Positions 26,223-35,650 of a stretch of DNA of 64,000 bases are shown here, piece by piece (position 1 is the first letter of the stretch; each line of letters opens with the position of its first letter). This DNA is from JADKIH01 sp031417555 (GTDB lineage Bacteria > Bacteroidota > Bacteroidia > AKYH767-A > 2013-40CM-41-45): the NCBI GenBank assembly GCA_031417555.1, contig JANOVV010000046.1:1-64000 (forward strand), in the 5' to 3' direction. The notes under the pieces are model-generated. The model ran no database searches and had not been told where the DNA came from. It worked only from the letters and a program-made list of their open reading frames with translations. A program made the position numbers and the translations under genes.

Positions 26223-26344
26223 AATAAAATAATTATCGGATATTTAAATTATAATTGTAGCTTCAATATTAATAAATTTTATTAATATAATTATACTTAC
26301 GAAGGGAAAATCAGTTTTATACGTAATCTTTTAAATTTATTGAA

Positions 26345-27859
26345 ATGCATAGAAATTGTTTTTTTCGAAGTTTCATTCTATTTTGTCTAATATTATCAGT
26401 ATTTGGTTGCGCAAGTATTTTGAATCAGCAAAAAGGGCCGAATACATTTAATACTGAACCATCTGGTGCTGAAGTTTATAATGAAAATAATATCAAACTG
26501 GGTACAACACCGATTGATTTGAGCAATATTCCCAAAAATACAAAGGGGTTTAAGGTAAGAATGGATGGTTTTCAGGAATCTGAAATTGGTATTCGTTCGA
26601 TGGACAGAAATGATATACTATTTGTTGATGCCATGTTATTGTGTATTCCATGTCTATTCGATTTGAGTGGAAAGGATATTTATTCGTTTAAGCCGAAAAA
26701 TGCAACTGTACGATTAAGGAAAATAATTAAAGAAAGAAAAAATGCAATTAAAATCGCAATTGATAAACTTTATATTGAAAATAAGAATGAATTACCCTTG
26801 AAGATAAATGAACGTTCGGTTAAGTTGAGCGATAAGTTTTTATCAAGGGTATTCGGCGAAATTGATGAAGAGGATGAAATAATTAAAGAAATATTAATGA
26901 AATCATTTTTTGATGTAACCTATTTAAATCGTGTCGATAATTTAAAATTAGCTATGGATCGACCGAAAATTCTTATCAAGCCTGTAGTTGAAAGTATTTC
27001 TTTTGATCTTAATGGGAAATCGTTAATTGACTACACAGGACATGAGAGTATTAAAATAAACTGGAATATTTACAAAATGTCAGAAAAGAGCACATTGCTG
27101 ACAACTATTAAAACAAAAACAGAAACATTTCGAATCTCAGGATCTTCAACCAAAATTCTCGATCATTTAATTTCTGAGGCTTCAATGGATTTACTTGAGA
27201 ACGATTCCATTTATGATTATCTGCAAAAAGTTGAAAAGGAATATATGGTATCAACAAAAGGGGAAGAAATAAAAATAAATATACAGACTGCAACAAAATA
27301 TTTAACAACAAAAGATGCATTGAAAAATTCTAAATCTGCAGTAGTAACTGTAATAAATAAGGATGGCTTTGGAAGCGGTTTTATTATTTCAACGGATGGA
27401 TATGTAATGACAAATTATCATGTAATTAAAGATGAAAAAAATGTTTCTGTCAGATTAAATAATGATTTTAAAGTAAAAGCTACAGTTGTAAAATCAAATA
27501 AAGATTACGACTTAGCTTTATTACATATCGATGGTGAGGATTTAAATGCATTACCAATGGGGAATAGTGATTTAATAGAAGTAGGAGAAGAGGTATATGC
27601 AATTGGTACGCCGATGGATGAATCATTTGGACAAACGATAACGAAGGGGATAATCAGTGGCCAGCGATTAATTAATGGGATAAATTTTCTTCAGACTGAT
27701 GTCAGTATAAATTCGGGAAACAGTGGTGGTCCCTTATTAAATGAAAAAGGAGAGGTGATTGGAATAACAACGATGAAGCTTTCCGGAGAAGGTGTGGAAG
27801 GAATTGGTTTTTGTATACCATCAAATGCTGCATTTGAAATGTTGAACATTAAACACTAA
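26345..27859 (+). CDS. Lipoprotein with PEGA and trypsin-like protease domains
   Basis: The N terminus has a lipoprotein signal (LSVFGC, Cys22). A PEGA-type domain follows (FNTEPSGAEVYNENNIKLGTTPIDL, about 35-75), then a 200-residue linker with no recognised family and an HtrA-like trypsin domain at about 328-504. The catalytic triad is His359 (TNYHVI), Asp389 (DYDLALL) and Ser460 (NSGNSGGPLL), so it should be active. Unlike DegP there is no PDZ domain after the protease. It is probably tethered to a membrane leaflet facing the periplasm. The next three genes also encode exported proteins on the same strand. Confidence 0.83.
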   Translation: MHRNCFFRSFILFCLILSVFGCASILNQQKGPNTFNTEPSGAEVYNENNIKLGTTPIDLSNIPKNTKGFKVRMDGFQESEIGIRSMDRNDILFVDAMLLCIPCLFDLSGKDIYSFKPKNATVRLRKIIKERKNAIKIAIDKLYIENKNELPLKINERSVKLSDKFLSRVFGEIDEEDEIIKEILMKSFFDVTYLNRVDNLKLAMDRPKILIKPVVESISFDLNGKSLIDYTGHESIKINWNIYKMSEKSTLLTTIKTKTETFRISGSSTKILDHLISEASMDLLENDSIYDYLQKVEKEYMVSTKGEEIKINIQTATKYLTTKDALKNSKSAVVTVINKDGFGSGFIISTDGYVMTNYHVIKDEKNVSVRLNNDFKVKATVVKSNKDYDLALLHIDGEDLNALPMGNSDLIEVGEEVYAIGTPMDESFGQTITKGIISGQRLINGINFLQTDVSINSGNSGGPLLNEKGEVIGITTMKLSGEGVEGIGFCIPSNAAFEMLNIKH

Positions 27860-27879
27860 CAAATATATATATTCGGCTT

Positions 27880-28557
27880 ATGAAGAGACAACCAGTCTTC
27901 TTTTTCTTTTTATTATTATTTTCCATACCAATTTTTTCTAATGGTCAGGCAATTCGGGTTAATTATGTCGGTTATTCAGGATATCAAAAATCAGTCTCAA
28001 CATCAAATTATTTTTATGGATTTGGTTACGAGCATAATATTGGGTCTAAGATTGCCCTGCAGTTTGAGTACAATAAGGGATATTCCTTAGATGAAAACTA
28101 TGGTTATTACTATTATGACAATATTAATTCTCCGGTTAATTTTGAATATAACCTTGAAATTCCCTGGTACGAATTTGCTTATCAGTCAAAATATTTTTTT
28201 TCCGGCAATGACGAAAAGTCTTTTTACATTTCTTCCGGGATTTCAATGCGGATGGCCAAGTACAACATGGAAATTTATTCAGTATCCTATAATCCACAAA
28301 ATGTTACAGCACCACCCCCAATTCCAACCGGTTTAATAATAAAATCATACAACCTTTTTCCAATTTCTTTAAAAGTTGGTTGGCGAAATACAATTGATGG
28401 TTGGTTCGGCGACTATAATTTCGGAATAAGTTTCATTCCTGGAGCCAATAACAGAAAATCAGGTAACCCAAATATCGATCAGTATTTGAAGGACGAAGGA
28501 TTGAAAAACATTAGTTTCAATATAGGATTAACATTTGGTTTCGGTTGGGTTGATTAA
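27880..28557 (+). CDS. Putative outer-membrane beta-barrel protein
   Basis: The 225-aa protein starts with a signal peptide (about residues 1-24, ending near NGQA). The rest has alternating aromatic/hydrophobic strands with Tyr/Gly-rich turns and ends in FNIGLTFGFGWVD, which fits a small eight- to ten-stranded barrel. I cannot assign a specific family. It follows the protease gene by 20 bp and is probably co-transcribed with it. Confidence 0.65.
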   Translation: MKRQPVFFFFLLLFSIPIFSNGQAIRVNYVGYSGYQKSVSTSNYFYGFGYEHNIGSKIALQFEYNKGYSLDENYGYYYYDNINSPVNFEYNLEIPWYEFAYQSKYFFSGNDEKSFYISSGISMRMAKYNMEIYSVSYNPQNVTAPPPIPTGLIIKSYNLFPISLKVGWRNTIDGWFGDYNFGISFIPGANNRKSGNPNIDQYLKDEGLKNISFNIGLTFGFGWVD

Positions 28558-28612
28558 TTAAAAAGTTTAAAATTTTATTTAGAATTAATTTTAGAAATAA
28601 GAGTGATATTCA

Positions 28613-30679
28613 ATGCATCTGCGTTTTCAAATTTTTATTCTTTTATTATTGTCAGCTTTATTTTCTTTAGCGGGAGATTTTAATCTGCCTTGCACACAAA
28701 CGGATGCATTTTTACGAACGCTTGTAAAATATCATTTTAAATCTCCAACACTCAATTATGAAACAGAAAAACTGGTTTATAATCGTTTCATTGAAAGACT
28801 TGATCCCGATAAAATAATTTTTACGGTTCAACAAATAGATTCTCTTAGAGAATTAGTTCCAGGAATATTGGATACAAATCAACATCAATCATGCATATTT
28901 CTTGAAAAGATCTTTAATGTTTACCGGCAAAGAATTATTATGGCTGATATCCAGATTTGCAATTATGGAAAAAAAAGTTTTCAGTTTTCCGGAAATGATT
29001 CTATTTATTTTGACAGGAAAATGAACATTGAATTTACTGCATCAGAAAGTGAAATTGAAAAAAGAAGAATCCGGCAATTAAAATATTACTTTCTTTCTGA
29101 ATTATTTTCCGAAATTGAGGATAGTTCTTTTTCTATCGACAAAATTGATGTATTGATTAGGGAAAAGGAAAAATTATTAAGGGAGAAAACAATAACTGCG
29201 AAACACTGTAAGCTATTAAAGTTGCTTGATACTCCTAATGGATTTGAACAAAAAGTTACTTCCGAATTTTTAGAATCTATAGCCTTAACTTTTGATCCTC
29301 ATTCAGATTTTTTTACATCCGTGCAACGGACTTCGTTTGAATCAAGTTTGGCGGTGGAATCAGGTTCATATGGATTGAAAATAAATATGAATGAAGGGCA
29401 ATTGGTTGTAGCCAGTCTTGTTCCTGGTGGTCCGGCCTGGAAATCGAATGTAATTCATAAAGGAGATTTTCTGTTAAAAATTACGACCCTAAAAGCAAAA
29501 TATCAGGATTTAACTTGTATGTCTTCAGACGAAGTAGAGTATTTGATAAATAATTCAGAAGGTAATTGGATCGAATTGGAATTTAAAAGTAAAGGTGGCA
29601 AGGTTAAGATTATAAAATTAATAAAAGAAAAAATGCGGGTTGATGAAAATAATGTCAATTCTTGTATTTTAAATGGCAGTCTAAAAGCAGGATATATTTC
29701 ATTACCGGATTTTTATTCGGATGATTTTACAAGTGGACCAGGATGTGCAAACGATGTTGCCAAAGAAATTCTAAAAATGCAGAAAGCAGGAATCGAAGGT
29801 TTAATTTTAGATTTAAGGTTTAATGGCGGAGGCTCTTTGGATGAAGCACTTGATCTTGCAGGATTATTTATTGATTATGGACCAATCGGAATAATGAAAG
29901 TTAAATCGGAAAGGCCGCAAATTTTAAAAGATCCAAATCGGGGTACAGTTTATAATGGGAGCTTGGTAATTCTTGTTAACGGATATAGTGCATCAGCATC
30001 AGAATTATTAGCCGGTGCTTTGCAAGATCATAACCGCGCCATTATTGTCGGTCAGCCAACATATGGTAAGGCCAGTGGACAATATATAATTCCGGTTGAT
30101 AAAAATAATTCACCTGAATATGGTTTTATAAAAGTTACCAATATTAAAATTTATAGATTAAATGGGGAAAGCAATCAGCTTTCAGGAGTTATTCCTGATG
30201 TATTAATTCCAGATTTATACGAAGGTGTACTTTTAAGGGAAGTGGATGAGCTATCAGTTTTGGAGAAAGATACTATCGATAAAAAAATTGAATTCCTTTT
30301 TCCAAAACCCCTTCCGATTGAAGTTCTCAAATCAAGCAGTAAACAAAGGATATTAAAAAGCATTGTTATGCAAAAACTTATAGAACAAAATCACAGACTT
30401 AAAGAATTATATAATTATAAAAATTCTATCTCTTTGCGACCCGAGTCTTTTTATAAATGGGTTAAGGAAATGGATGTGATATACGAACTTGCAGAAGAGG
30501 ATTCTAGTGATGATAATAATGTATTTAGCGTAGAGAATAATACATTTGATAAAGTTCTGATGCAAATCGATGAATACAAACGCGAATTCATCAAAAGTAA
30601 TAATGAAAATATTTTAAAAGATGCTCAGGTAATTGAAGCATTTTCTATATTATTGGATTATAAATCAATCACTCATTAA
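28613..30679 (+). CDS. S41-family carboxy-terminal processing protease
   Basis: This 688-aa Tsp/Prc-like protease has a signal peptide (1-20), an N-terminal helical domain including DPHSDFFTS (228-236), a PDZ domain (about 250-340) and the S41 catalytic core. The Ser nucleophile lies in the SASASE motif (459-464) with Lys486 in QPTYGKASGQ as general base. LILDLRFNGGGSLDEA (397-412) is the conserved strand-loop. The C-terminal 170 residues are helical. Such enzymes trim or degrade periplasmic proteins from the C terminus. It sits in a run of envelope genes with another protease, suggesting a shared envelope role. Confidence 0.88.
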   Translation: MHLRFQIFILLLLSALFSLAGDFNLPCTQTDAFLRTLVKYHFKSPTLNYETEKLVYNRFIERLDPDKIIFTVQQIDSLRELVPGILDTNQHQSCIFLEKIFNVYRQRIIMADIQICNYGKKSFQFSGNDSIYFDRKMNIEFTASESEIEKRRIRQLKYYFLSELFSEIEDSSFSIDKIDVLIREKEKLLREKTITAKHCKLLKLLDTPNGFEQKVTSEFLESIALTFDPHSDFFTSVQRTSFESSLAVESGSYGLKINMNEGQLVVASLVPGGPAWKSNVIHKGDFLLKITTLKAKYQDLTCMSSDEVEYLINNSEGNWIELEFKSKGGKVKIIKLIKEKMRVDENNVNSCILNGSLKAGYISLPDFYSDDFTSGPGCANDVAKEILKMQKAGIEGLILDLRFNGGGSLDEALDLAGLFIDYGPIGIMKVKSERPQILKDPNRGTVYNGSLVILVNGYSASASELLAGALQDHNRAIIVGQPTYGKASGQYIIPVDKNNSPEYGFIKVTNIKIYRLNGESNQLSGVIPDVLIPDLYEGVLLREVDELSVLEKDTIDKKIEFLFPKPLPIEVLKSSSKQRILKSIVMQKLIEQNHRLKELYNYKNSISLRPESFYKWVKEMDVIYELAEEDSSDDNNVFSVENNTFDKVLMQIDEYKREFIKSNNENILKDAQVIEAFSILLDYKSITH

Positions 30680-30688
30680 ATTTAAAAC

Positions 30689-31720
30689 ATGAAAAAAGTT
30701 CAATTTTTTTTAATACTTGTAGGAGTAGTATTTATTATAAATCCACTTAAAGCACAAGACTATTCCAATCCCGGATCGTATATGCAATATTTCTCTGATC
30801 AAAATAAACAGATATCTAAAGATTCATGGGATTATATGAGTGCTATTGCACGGGGCAAGAATGCAAGAAAAGTTGATTCACGTCGAAAAGATCTTTTAAA
30901 AACATTACTTGATGCAAAAAGAAAAATAGCTGCTGTTAGACCATATAAGGACGACAAAGCGTTGCGAGATTCTACTGTTTCCTATATTCAAATGACATAT
31001 AATATTCTTCATAAAGACTATGATAAAATTGTTGATTTGGAAGAAATTGCTGAGCAATCGTATGATAATATGGAGACGTATATGTTAGTCAGAAAAAAAG
31101 CAAGTCAAAAGTTAAGTGAAGCGTCCGATGCTTTTCAATTGGAACAAAAAAGATTTGGTGCTGTTCATAATGTTACAATTATTGAAGATGAATCCAGACT
31201 TGGTAAAAAAATGGCTCGTGCCGGTAAAGCATTTGATTATTATGATGATTTATATTTAATTTTCTTTAAAAGCCAGATACAGGAATCTAAAATGGTTACT
31301 GCATTAAATACATCAGATATTAATGCTGCAGAGCAATGCAAAAATTCCTTAAAACAATATACAGAACAGGGTTTGTTATCATTAAAAGAGGTAAAAGCTT
31401 ATCAAGGTGATGCTTCACTAATAGTTGCATGTAAAAACCTTTTTAATTTTTATAAGAAAGAGTCTGAACTAAAAGCTCCAATAATGATAGATTTTTTCCT
31501 TAAAAAAGAAAATTATGACAAAATGAATTCAGCAATGAAAGCAAAAGGTAAATCAGCCACCAATGAAGAAATTAATAGTTATAATGAAAGTTTAAAGGAA
31601 TATAATAAGATAGTTAATTCTTATAATTTAATTAATAATGAAGTTAATAAGGAAAGAACTGAAAAACTAAATGCATGGAATAATGCGGTTAAAGATTTTT
31701 TAGATAAACATGCAAGTTAA
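30689..31720 (+). CDS. Exported helical protein, possibly LIC11966-like surface protein
   Basis: The 343-aa protein has a signal peptide (about 1-22, ending KAQ). The mature part is almost entirely alpha-helical with Lys/Glu/Gln-rich heptad patterns, suggesting a long helical bundle. The opening YSNPGSYMQYFSDQNKQISKDSWDYMSAIARGKNARKV resembles what I recall of Bacteroidota proteins labelled LIC11966 family, but I could not check this. It follows the S41 protease by 9 bp, so it may be a partner or substrate of it. Confidence 0.6.
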   Translation: MKKVQFFLILVGVVFIINPLKAQDYSNPGSYMQYFSDQNKQISKDSWDYMSAIARGKNARKVDSRRKDLLKTLLDAKRKIAAVRPYKDDKALRDSTVSYIQMTYNILHKDYDKIVDLEEIAEQSYDNMETYMLVRKKASQKLSEASDAFQLEQKRFGAVHNVTIIEDESRLGKKMARAGKAFDYYDDLYLIFFKSQIQESKMVTALNTSDINAAEQCKNSLKQYTEQGLLSLKEVKAYQGDASLIVACKNLFNFYKKESELKAPIMIDFFLKKENYDKMNSAMKAKGKSATNEEINSYNESLKEYNKIVNSYNLINNEVNKERTEKLNAWNNAVKDFLDKHAS

Positions 31721-31838
31721 ATAATAGAGCAAAAAATTGAATTTAAACGATAATTTCATTTCTTTTATGGTTTATTAGCCTCTCTATTTTAGATTTTCTC
31801 AAAGAACGTTGAATTGTTTAAAAATTTTTTCAACAAGA

Positions 31839-31869
31839 TTTGGTAAATAAGATCATTCTTGTACCTTTG
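31839..31869 (+). promoter_or_regulatory. Consensus promoter of the ribosomal superoperon
   Basis: TTTG (31839-31842), a spacer of exactly 19 bp and TACCTTTG (31862-31869) match the full Bacteroidota consensus TTTG-N19-TAnnTTTG. It lies about 65 nt before the rpsL ATG and is the only promoter in the window with both boxes at ideal spacing. Confidence 0.85.
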
Positions 31870-31935
31870 CGTTCCCTAAAAATAGGCGAAAACAATATAA
31901 ATTACTCAATCTTAACACGGTAAGAAGCTCTAAGA

Positions 31936-32328
31936 ATGCCTACAATACAGCAGTTAGTTCGAAAAGGACGCTCAAAATTGATTGACAAAAGTAAGTCACC
32001 AGCATTGGTTTCTTGTCCTCAGCGCCGTGGTGTTTGCACCAGGGTGTATACGACAACTCCAAAAAAGCCGAATTCTGCAATGCGTAAGGTTGCACGTATT
32101 CGTTTGACTAATAAATATGAAGTGACTGCCTATATTCCGGGTGAAGGACACAATCTTCAGGAGCACTCTATAGTAATGATTCGTGGAGGCAGAGTAAAAG
32201 ATCTTCCGGGAGTTCGTTATCACATTATCCGCGGAACTCTTGATACAGCAGGTGTAGAAGGAAGAAAGCAGCAGAGAAGTAAATACGGTACAAAGCGTCC
32301 AAAAGAGGGTGGTGCTGCCAAGAAATAA
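31936..32328 (+). CDS. rpsL: 30S ribosomal protein S12
   Basis: The 130-aa protein lies at the decoding centre of the small subunit. The conserved CTRVYTTTPKKPNSAMRKVARI (about 36-57), PGEGHNLQEHS and RGGRVKDLPGVRYH motifs are present. Lys at the PKKPNSA position (where streptomycin-resistance changes occur) is the wild-type residue. It is the first gene of the superoperon. A short C-terminal tail follows GTKRPKE. Confidence 0.97.
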   Translation: MPTIQQLVRKGRSKLIDKSKSPALVSCPQRRGVCTRVYTTTPKKPNSAMRKVARIRLTNKYEVTAYIPGEGHNLQEHSIVMIRGGRVKDLPGVRYHIIRGTLDTAGVEGRKQQRSKYGTKRPKEGGAAKK

Positions 32329-32346
32329 ATAAAAGAGATCAAAATG

Positions 32347-32366
32347 AGACGTCTAATTAGACGTCT
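32347..32366. repeat. 20-bp perfect palindrome between rpsL and rpsG
   Basis: The sequence AGACGTCTAATTAGACGTCT equals its reverse complement. It fills part of the 68-bp gap and has no T run, so a terminator role is doubtful. Confidence 0.8.
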
Positions 32367-32396
32367 ATATTTATTAAAAAATAAACAATATCAATA

Positions 32397-32864
32397 ATGC
32401 GTAAGTCGAAGCCAAAGAAAAGAATTCTGTTACCAGACCCTAAGTTCAACGATACATTGGTTACCCGTTTTGTAAACAATCTAATGTATGGCGGAAAAAA
32501 GAGTACTGCTTATGGAATTTTTTATGCAGCCATCAATCGTGTTGAAGAAAAAACAAAAGAGATTGGATTAGATGTGTGGAAAAAAGCAATGACAAACGTA
32601 ATGCCTACTGTGGAAGTAAAGAGCCGCCGTGTAGGAGGAGCCACTTTTCAGATTCCCAGCGAAATTCGCCCGGATCGCAGAGTTGCTTTAACGATTAAAT
32701 GGCTGATCAGTTATTCACGAAACAGAAATGAAAAATCAATGGCAGAAAAACTTGCTAATGAAATCATTTCAGCTTCAAAAGGTGAAGGCGCTGCAGTAAA
32801 GAAAAAAGAAGATACACACAGAATGGCAGAAGCGAATAAGGCTTTCTCTCATTTTAAAGTATAA
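32397..32864 (+). CDS. rpsG: 30S ribosomal protein S7
   Basis: S7 nucleates assembly of the 30S head and contacts the E-site tRNA. The 155-aa protein has the usual MRKSKPKKRILLPDPKFND opening, VEVKSRRVGGATFQIPSEIR (RNA-binding beta hairpin) and the KKEDTHRMAEANKAFSHF C terminus. Length and gene order are normal for the str operon. Confidence 0.97.
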   Translation: MRKSKPKKRILLPDPKFNDTLVTRFVNNLMYGGKKSTAYGIFYAAINRVEEKTKEIGLDVWKKAMTNVMPTVEVKSRRVGGATFQIPSEIRPDRRVALTIKWLISYSRNRNEKSMAEKLANEIISASKGEGAAVKKKEDTHRMAEANKAFSHFKV

Positions 32865-32871
32865 ATAAAAT

Positions 32872-32889
32872 CGTGTACACGTGTACACG
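32872..32889. repeat. 18-bp palindrome CGTGTACACGTGTACACG, first copy
   Basis: A perfect palindrome just after rpsG, repeated identically at 41213-41230 in the gap between rplN and rplX. The rest of the 201-bp gap before fusA shows no gene. Confidence 0.85.
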
Positions 32890-33065
32890 AGGAAGGTAGT
32901 TCTTTCTTTTACAGATAACCACTGACTTGCCGCAGAAATACGAGCAAGATAAAACTGGAAAACTGAATGACAGGGAGTTGATCCCAATAAAAAAAGTAGT
33001 CATTCAAAGTGTCCTGTTATCGCGAAAAAGAAAACTATCGTTATGATTAACGGAGAAATAATCAA

Positions 33066-35213
33066 ATGAGCAAAGATTTAAAACATACTCGCAACATAGG
33101 TATCTCTGCACACATAGATGCAGGAAAGACTACGACGACGGAACGTGTACTTTACTATACAGGAAAAGTTCATAAGATCGGTGAAGTACATGAAGGCGCT
33201 GCTACTATGGACTGGATGGTTCAGGAGCAGGAGCGTGGAATTACCATTACTTCAGCAGCAACAACTACTTATTGGAATTACGACGAACAAATTTACAAAG
33301 TCAATATAATTGACACACCGGGCCACGTTGATTTTACCGTTGAGGTAGAACGATCATTACGTGTATTAGACGGTGCTGTTGCGCTTTTTTGTGCTGTTGG
33401 TGGTGTTGAGCCTCAATCAGAAACAGTTTGGCGTCAGATGAACAAATATCATGTTCCGCGAATCGGTTTCGTAAATAAAATGGATCGCGCGGGAGCAAAT
33501 TTTCTTAATGTTGTTCAGCAGGTAAAAGAGCGTCTTCATGGAAATCCTGTACCGCTTCAATTACCGATTGGTGCAGAAGACATGTTTACAGGTGTTGTTG
33601 ATCTTATTTTGAATAAGGCAATTATCTGGCACGATGAAACAAAGGGAGCTACATTTGATGTTGTTCCTATTCCTATTGATATGCAGGCAGAAGTAAATCA
33701 CTGGCGTGCAAATCTTGTTGAAGCTGTTGCAGAATTTGAGGATCATTTGATGGAGAAATTCTTCGAAGATCCGAATAGTATTACTGTTGATGAACTTCGC
33801 AGTGCAATTCGTAAGGCGACCATTGCAATGAAGATTACTCCGTTGCTTTGTGGTTCTGCTTTTAAAAATAAAGGTGTTCAGGCAATGCTTGATGCAGTTA
33901 TACAATATCTTCCTTCTCCTATGGATGTTCCTAACATTAAAGGAATAAATCCTGATACAGAAGCTGAAGAAGAAAGACGTGCAGATTCTACAGAAAAATT
34001 TGCAGCACTTGCCTTTAAGATTATGACTGATCCTTTCGTGGGTCGTTTAGCTTTCTTCCGGGTTTACTCCGGTAAACTTGATGCGGGCTCATATGTTCTA
34101 AATGCACGTACAGGTAAAAACGAAAGGATTTCCCGAATTATCCGAATGCATGCAAATAAACAAAGTCCAATCGATTTTATCGAAGCGGGTGATATTGGTG
34201 CAGCTGTAGGATTTAAAGAAATCAGAACAGGTGATACACTTTGTGATCCTAAGTTCCCAATCGTTCTTGAATCAATGAGTTTTCCTGTTCCCGTTATTGG
34301 TTTAGCTGTTGAGCCTAAAACTCAGGCTGACGTTGATAAGTTGGGAATTGCTTTAAATAAATTAGCAGAAGAAGATCCGACTTTCAGAGTGAATACTGAT
34401 GAAGAGACAGGCCAGACCGTTATTAGCGGAATGGGTGAACTCCATTTGGAAATTATTGTTGACCGTCTACGTCGTGAATTTAAAGTTGAATGTAATCAGG
34501 GAGCTCCTCAGGTTGCATACAGAGAAGCGATTACCGGTTCAACGAAACACAGGGAAACTTATAAAAAACAAACGGGTGGTCGCGGTAAATTTGCCGATAT
34601 TCAGTTTGAAATTTCTCCAGTTGATCCGGATTGGTTAGAAAAATCGCATACTGAAACGACAAAGGGTCATAAAGGACTTCAGTTTGTAAATGAAATATCG
34701 GGAGGTAATATTCCTCGCGAATTTATTCCTTCTATTCAAAAAGGATTTGAGCAGGCTATGGCTTCAGGTGTTCTTGCAGGATATCCTGTTGAATATTTGA
34801 AAGTAAGACTGTACGATGGTTCTTTCCATGCAGTTGACTCAGATGCTCTATCATTTGAAATCTGTGCTAAGATTGCTTTCCGTGAAGCAGCTCCAAAAGC
34901 GAAACCAATGCTCTTAGAGCCAATCATGAAAATTGAAGTTGTTACCCCTGATCTATATATGGGTGATGTAATGGGCGATCTAAATAAACGTCGCGGTCAT
35001 CTTGAAGGAATGGATACTCGTGCAGGTGCACAGGTTATCAAAGCAAAAGTTCCTTTATCTGAAATGTTCGGTTATGTAACAACACTTCGTACAATTACTT
35101 CCGGACGTGCAGCATCTTCAATGGAATTCTCTCATTATGCAGAATGTCCTCGTACATTATCTGAAGAGGTTATTGCGAAAGTAAAAGGAAAAATAAAAGC
35201 TGAAAAAGTATAA
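33066..35213 (+). CDS. fusA: Elongation factor G
   Basis: EF-G is the translocation GTPase. The 715-aa protein has G1 AHIDAGKTT (16-24), the switch motif RGITITSAATT, G3 DTPGHVDF, G4 NKMDR, then domains II-V ending in the RTITSGRAASSMEFSHYAECP segment. Length and motifs fit the translocating EF-G1 type. In many bacteria tuf follows fusA; here rpsJ follows directly, as is usual in Bacteroidota. Confidence 0.97.
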   Translation: MSKDLKHTRNIGISAHIDAGKTTTTERVLYYTGKVHKIGEVHEGAATMDWMVQEQERGITITSAATTTYWNYDEQIYKVNIIDTPGHVDFTVEVERSLRVLDGAVALFCAVGGVEPQSETVWRQMNKYHVPRIGFVNKMDRAGANFLNVVQQVKERLHGNPVPLQLPIGAEDMFTGVVDLILNKAIIWHDETKGATFDVVPIPIDMQAEVNHWRANLVEAVAEFEDHLMEKFFEDPNSITVDELRSAIRKATIAMKITPLLCGSAFKNKGVQAMLDAVIQYLPSPMDVPNIKGINPDTEAEEERRADSTEKFAALAFKIMTDPFVGRLAFFRVYSGKLDAGSYVLNARTGKNERISRIIRMHANKQSPIDFIEAGDIGAAVGFKEIRTGDTLCDPKFPIVLESMSFPVPVIGLAVEPKTQADVDKLGIALNKLAEEDPTFRVNTDEETGQTVISGMGELHLEIIVDRLRREFKVECNQGAPQVAYREAITGSTKHRETYKKQTGGRGKFADIQFEISPVDPDWLEKSHTETTKGHKGLQFVNEISGGNIPREFIPSIQKGFEQAMASGVLAGYPVEYLKVRLYDGSFHAVDSDALSFEICAKIAFREAAPKAKPMLLEPIMKIEVVTPDLYMGDVMGDLNKRRGHLEGMDTRAGAQVIKAKVPLSEMFGYVTTLRTITSGRAASSMEFSHYAECPRTLSEEVIAKVKGKIKAEKV

Positions 35214-35245
35214 TACTATCATAAATAATATTAAACGTTCTTTCA

Positions 35246-35554
35246 ATGTCACAACGAATCCGCATTAAATTAAAATCCTACGATCATAATCTGGTTGATA
35301 AATCAGCTGAGAAGATCGTGAAAACAGTAAAGATTACCGGTGCTGTGGTTAACGGACCTATTCCGCTACCGACAGACAAGAAAATCTTTACGGTACTACG
35401 TTCACCACATGTGAACAAAAAAGCAAGGGAGCAATTCCAGCTTTGTGCCTATAAGCGATTGTTAGACATTTATAATTCATCTGCAAAAACGGTAGATGCA
35501 CTTATGAAATTAGAATTACCAAGTGGAGTAGAGGTAGAAATTAAAGCATCATAA
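35246..35554 (+). CDS. rpsJ: 30S ribosomal protein S10
   Basis: The 102-aa protein contains RIKLKSYDHNLVDKSAEKIV and the loop GPIPLPTDKKIFTVLRSPHVNKKAREQF, both diagnostic of S10 (NusE), which also serves in antitermination. It is the first gene of the S10 block, fused here to the str block with a 32-bp gap. Confidence 0.97.
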   Translation: MSQRIRIKLKSYDHNLVDKSAEKIVKTVKITGAVVNGPIPLPTDKKIFTVLRSPHVNKKAREQFQLCAYKRLLDIYNSSAKTVDALMKLELPSGVEVEIKAS

Positions 35555-35650
35555 ATAGTATCGAGTATCAAGATTAAAAATAAATATTAAAATAATAACA
35601 GCGAATGTCTCTGCCAACTGGCATAGACCTATGGCTAAAAAATAAAAACA

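Noticed and set aside
35214..35245. Missing tuf gene as a deletion after fusA
   Set aside because: Absence of tuf between fusA and rpsJ is usual in Bacteroidota, so it is not an anomaly.
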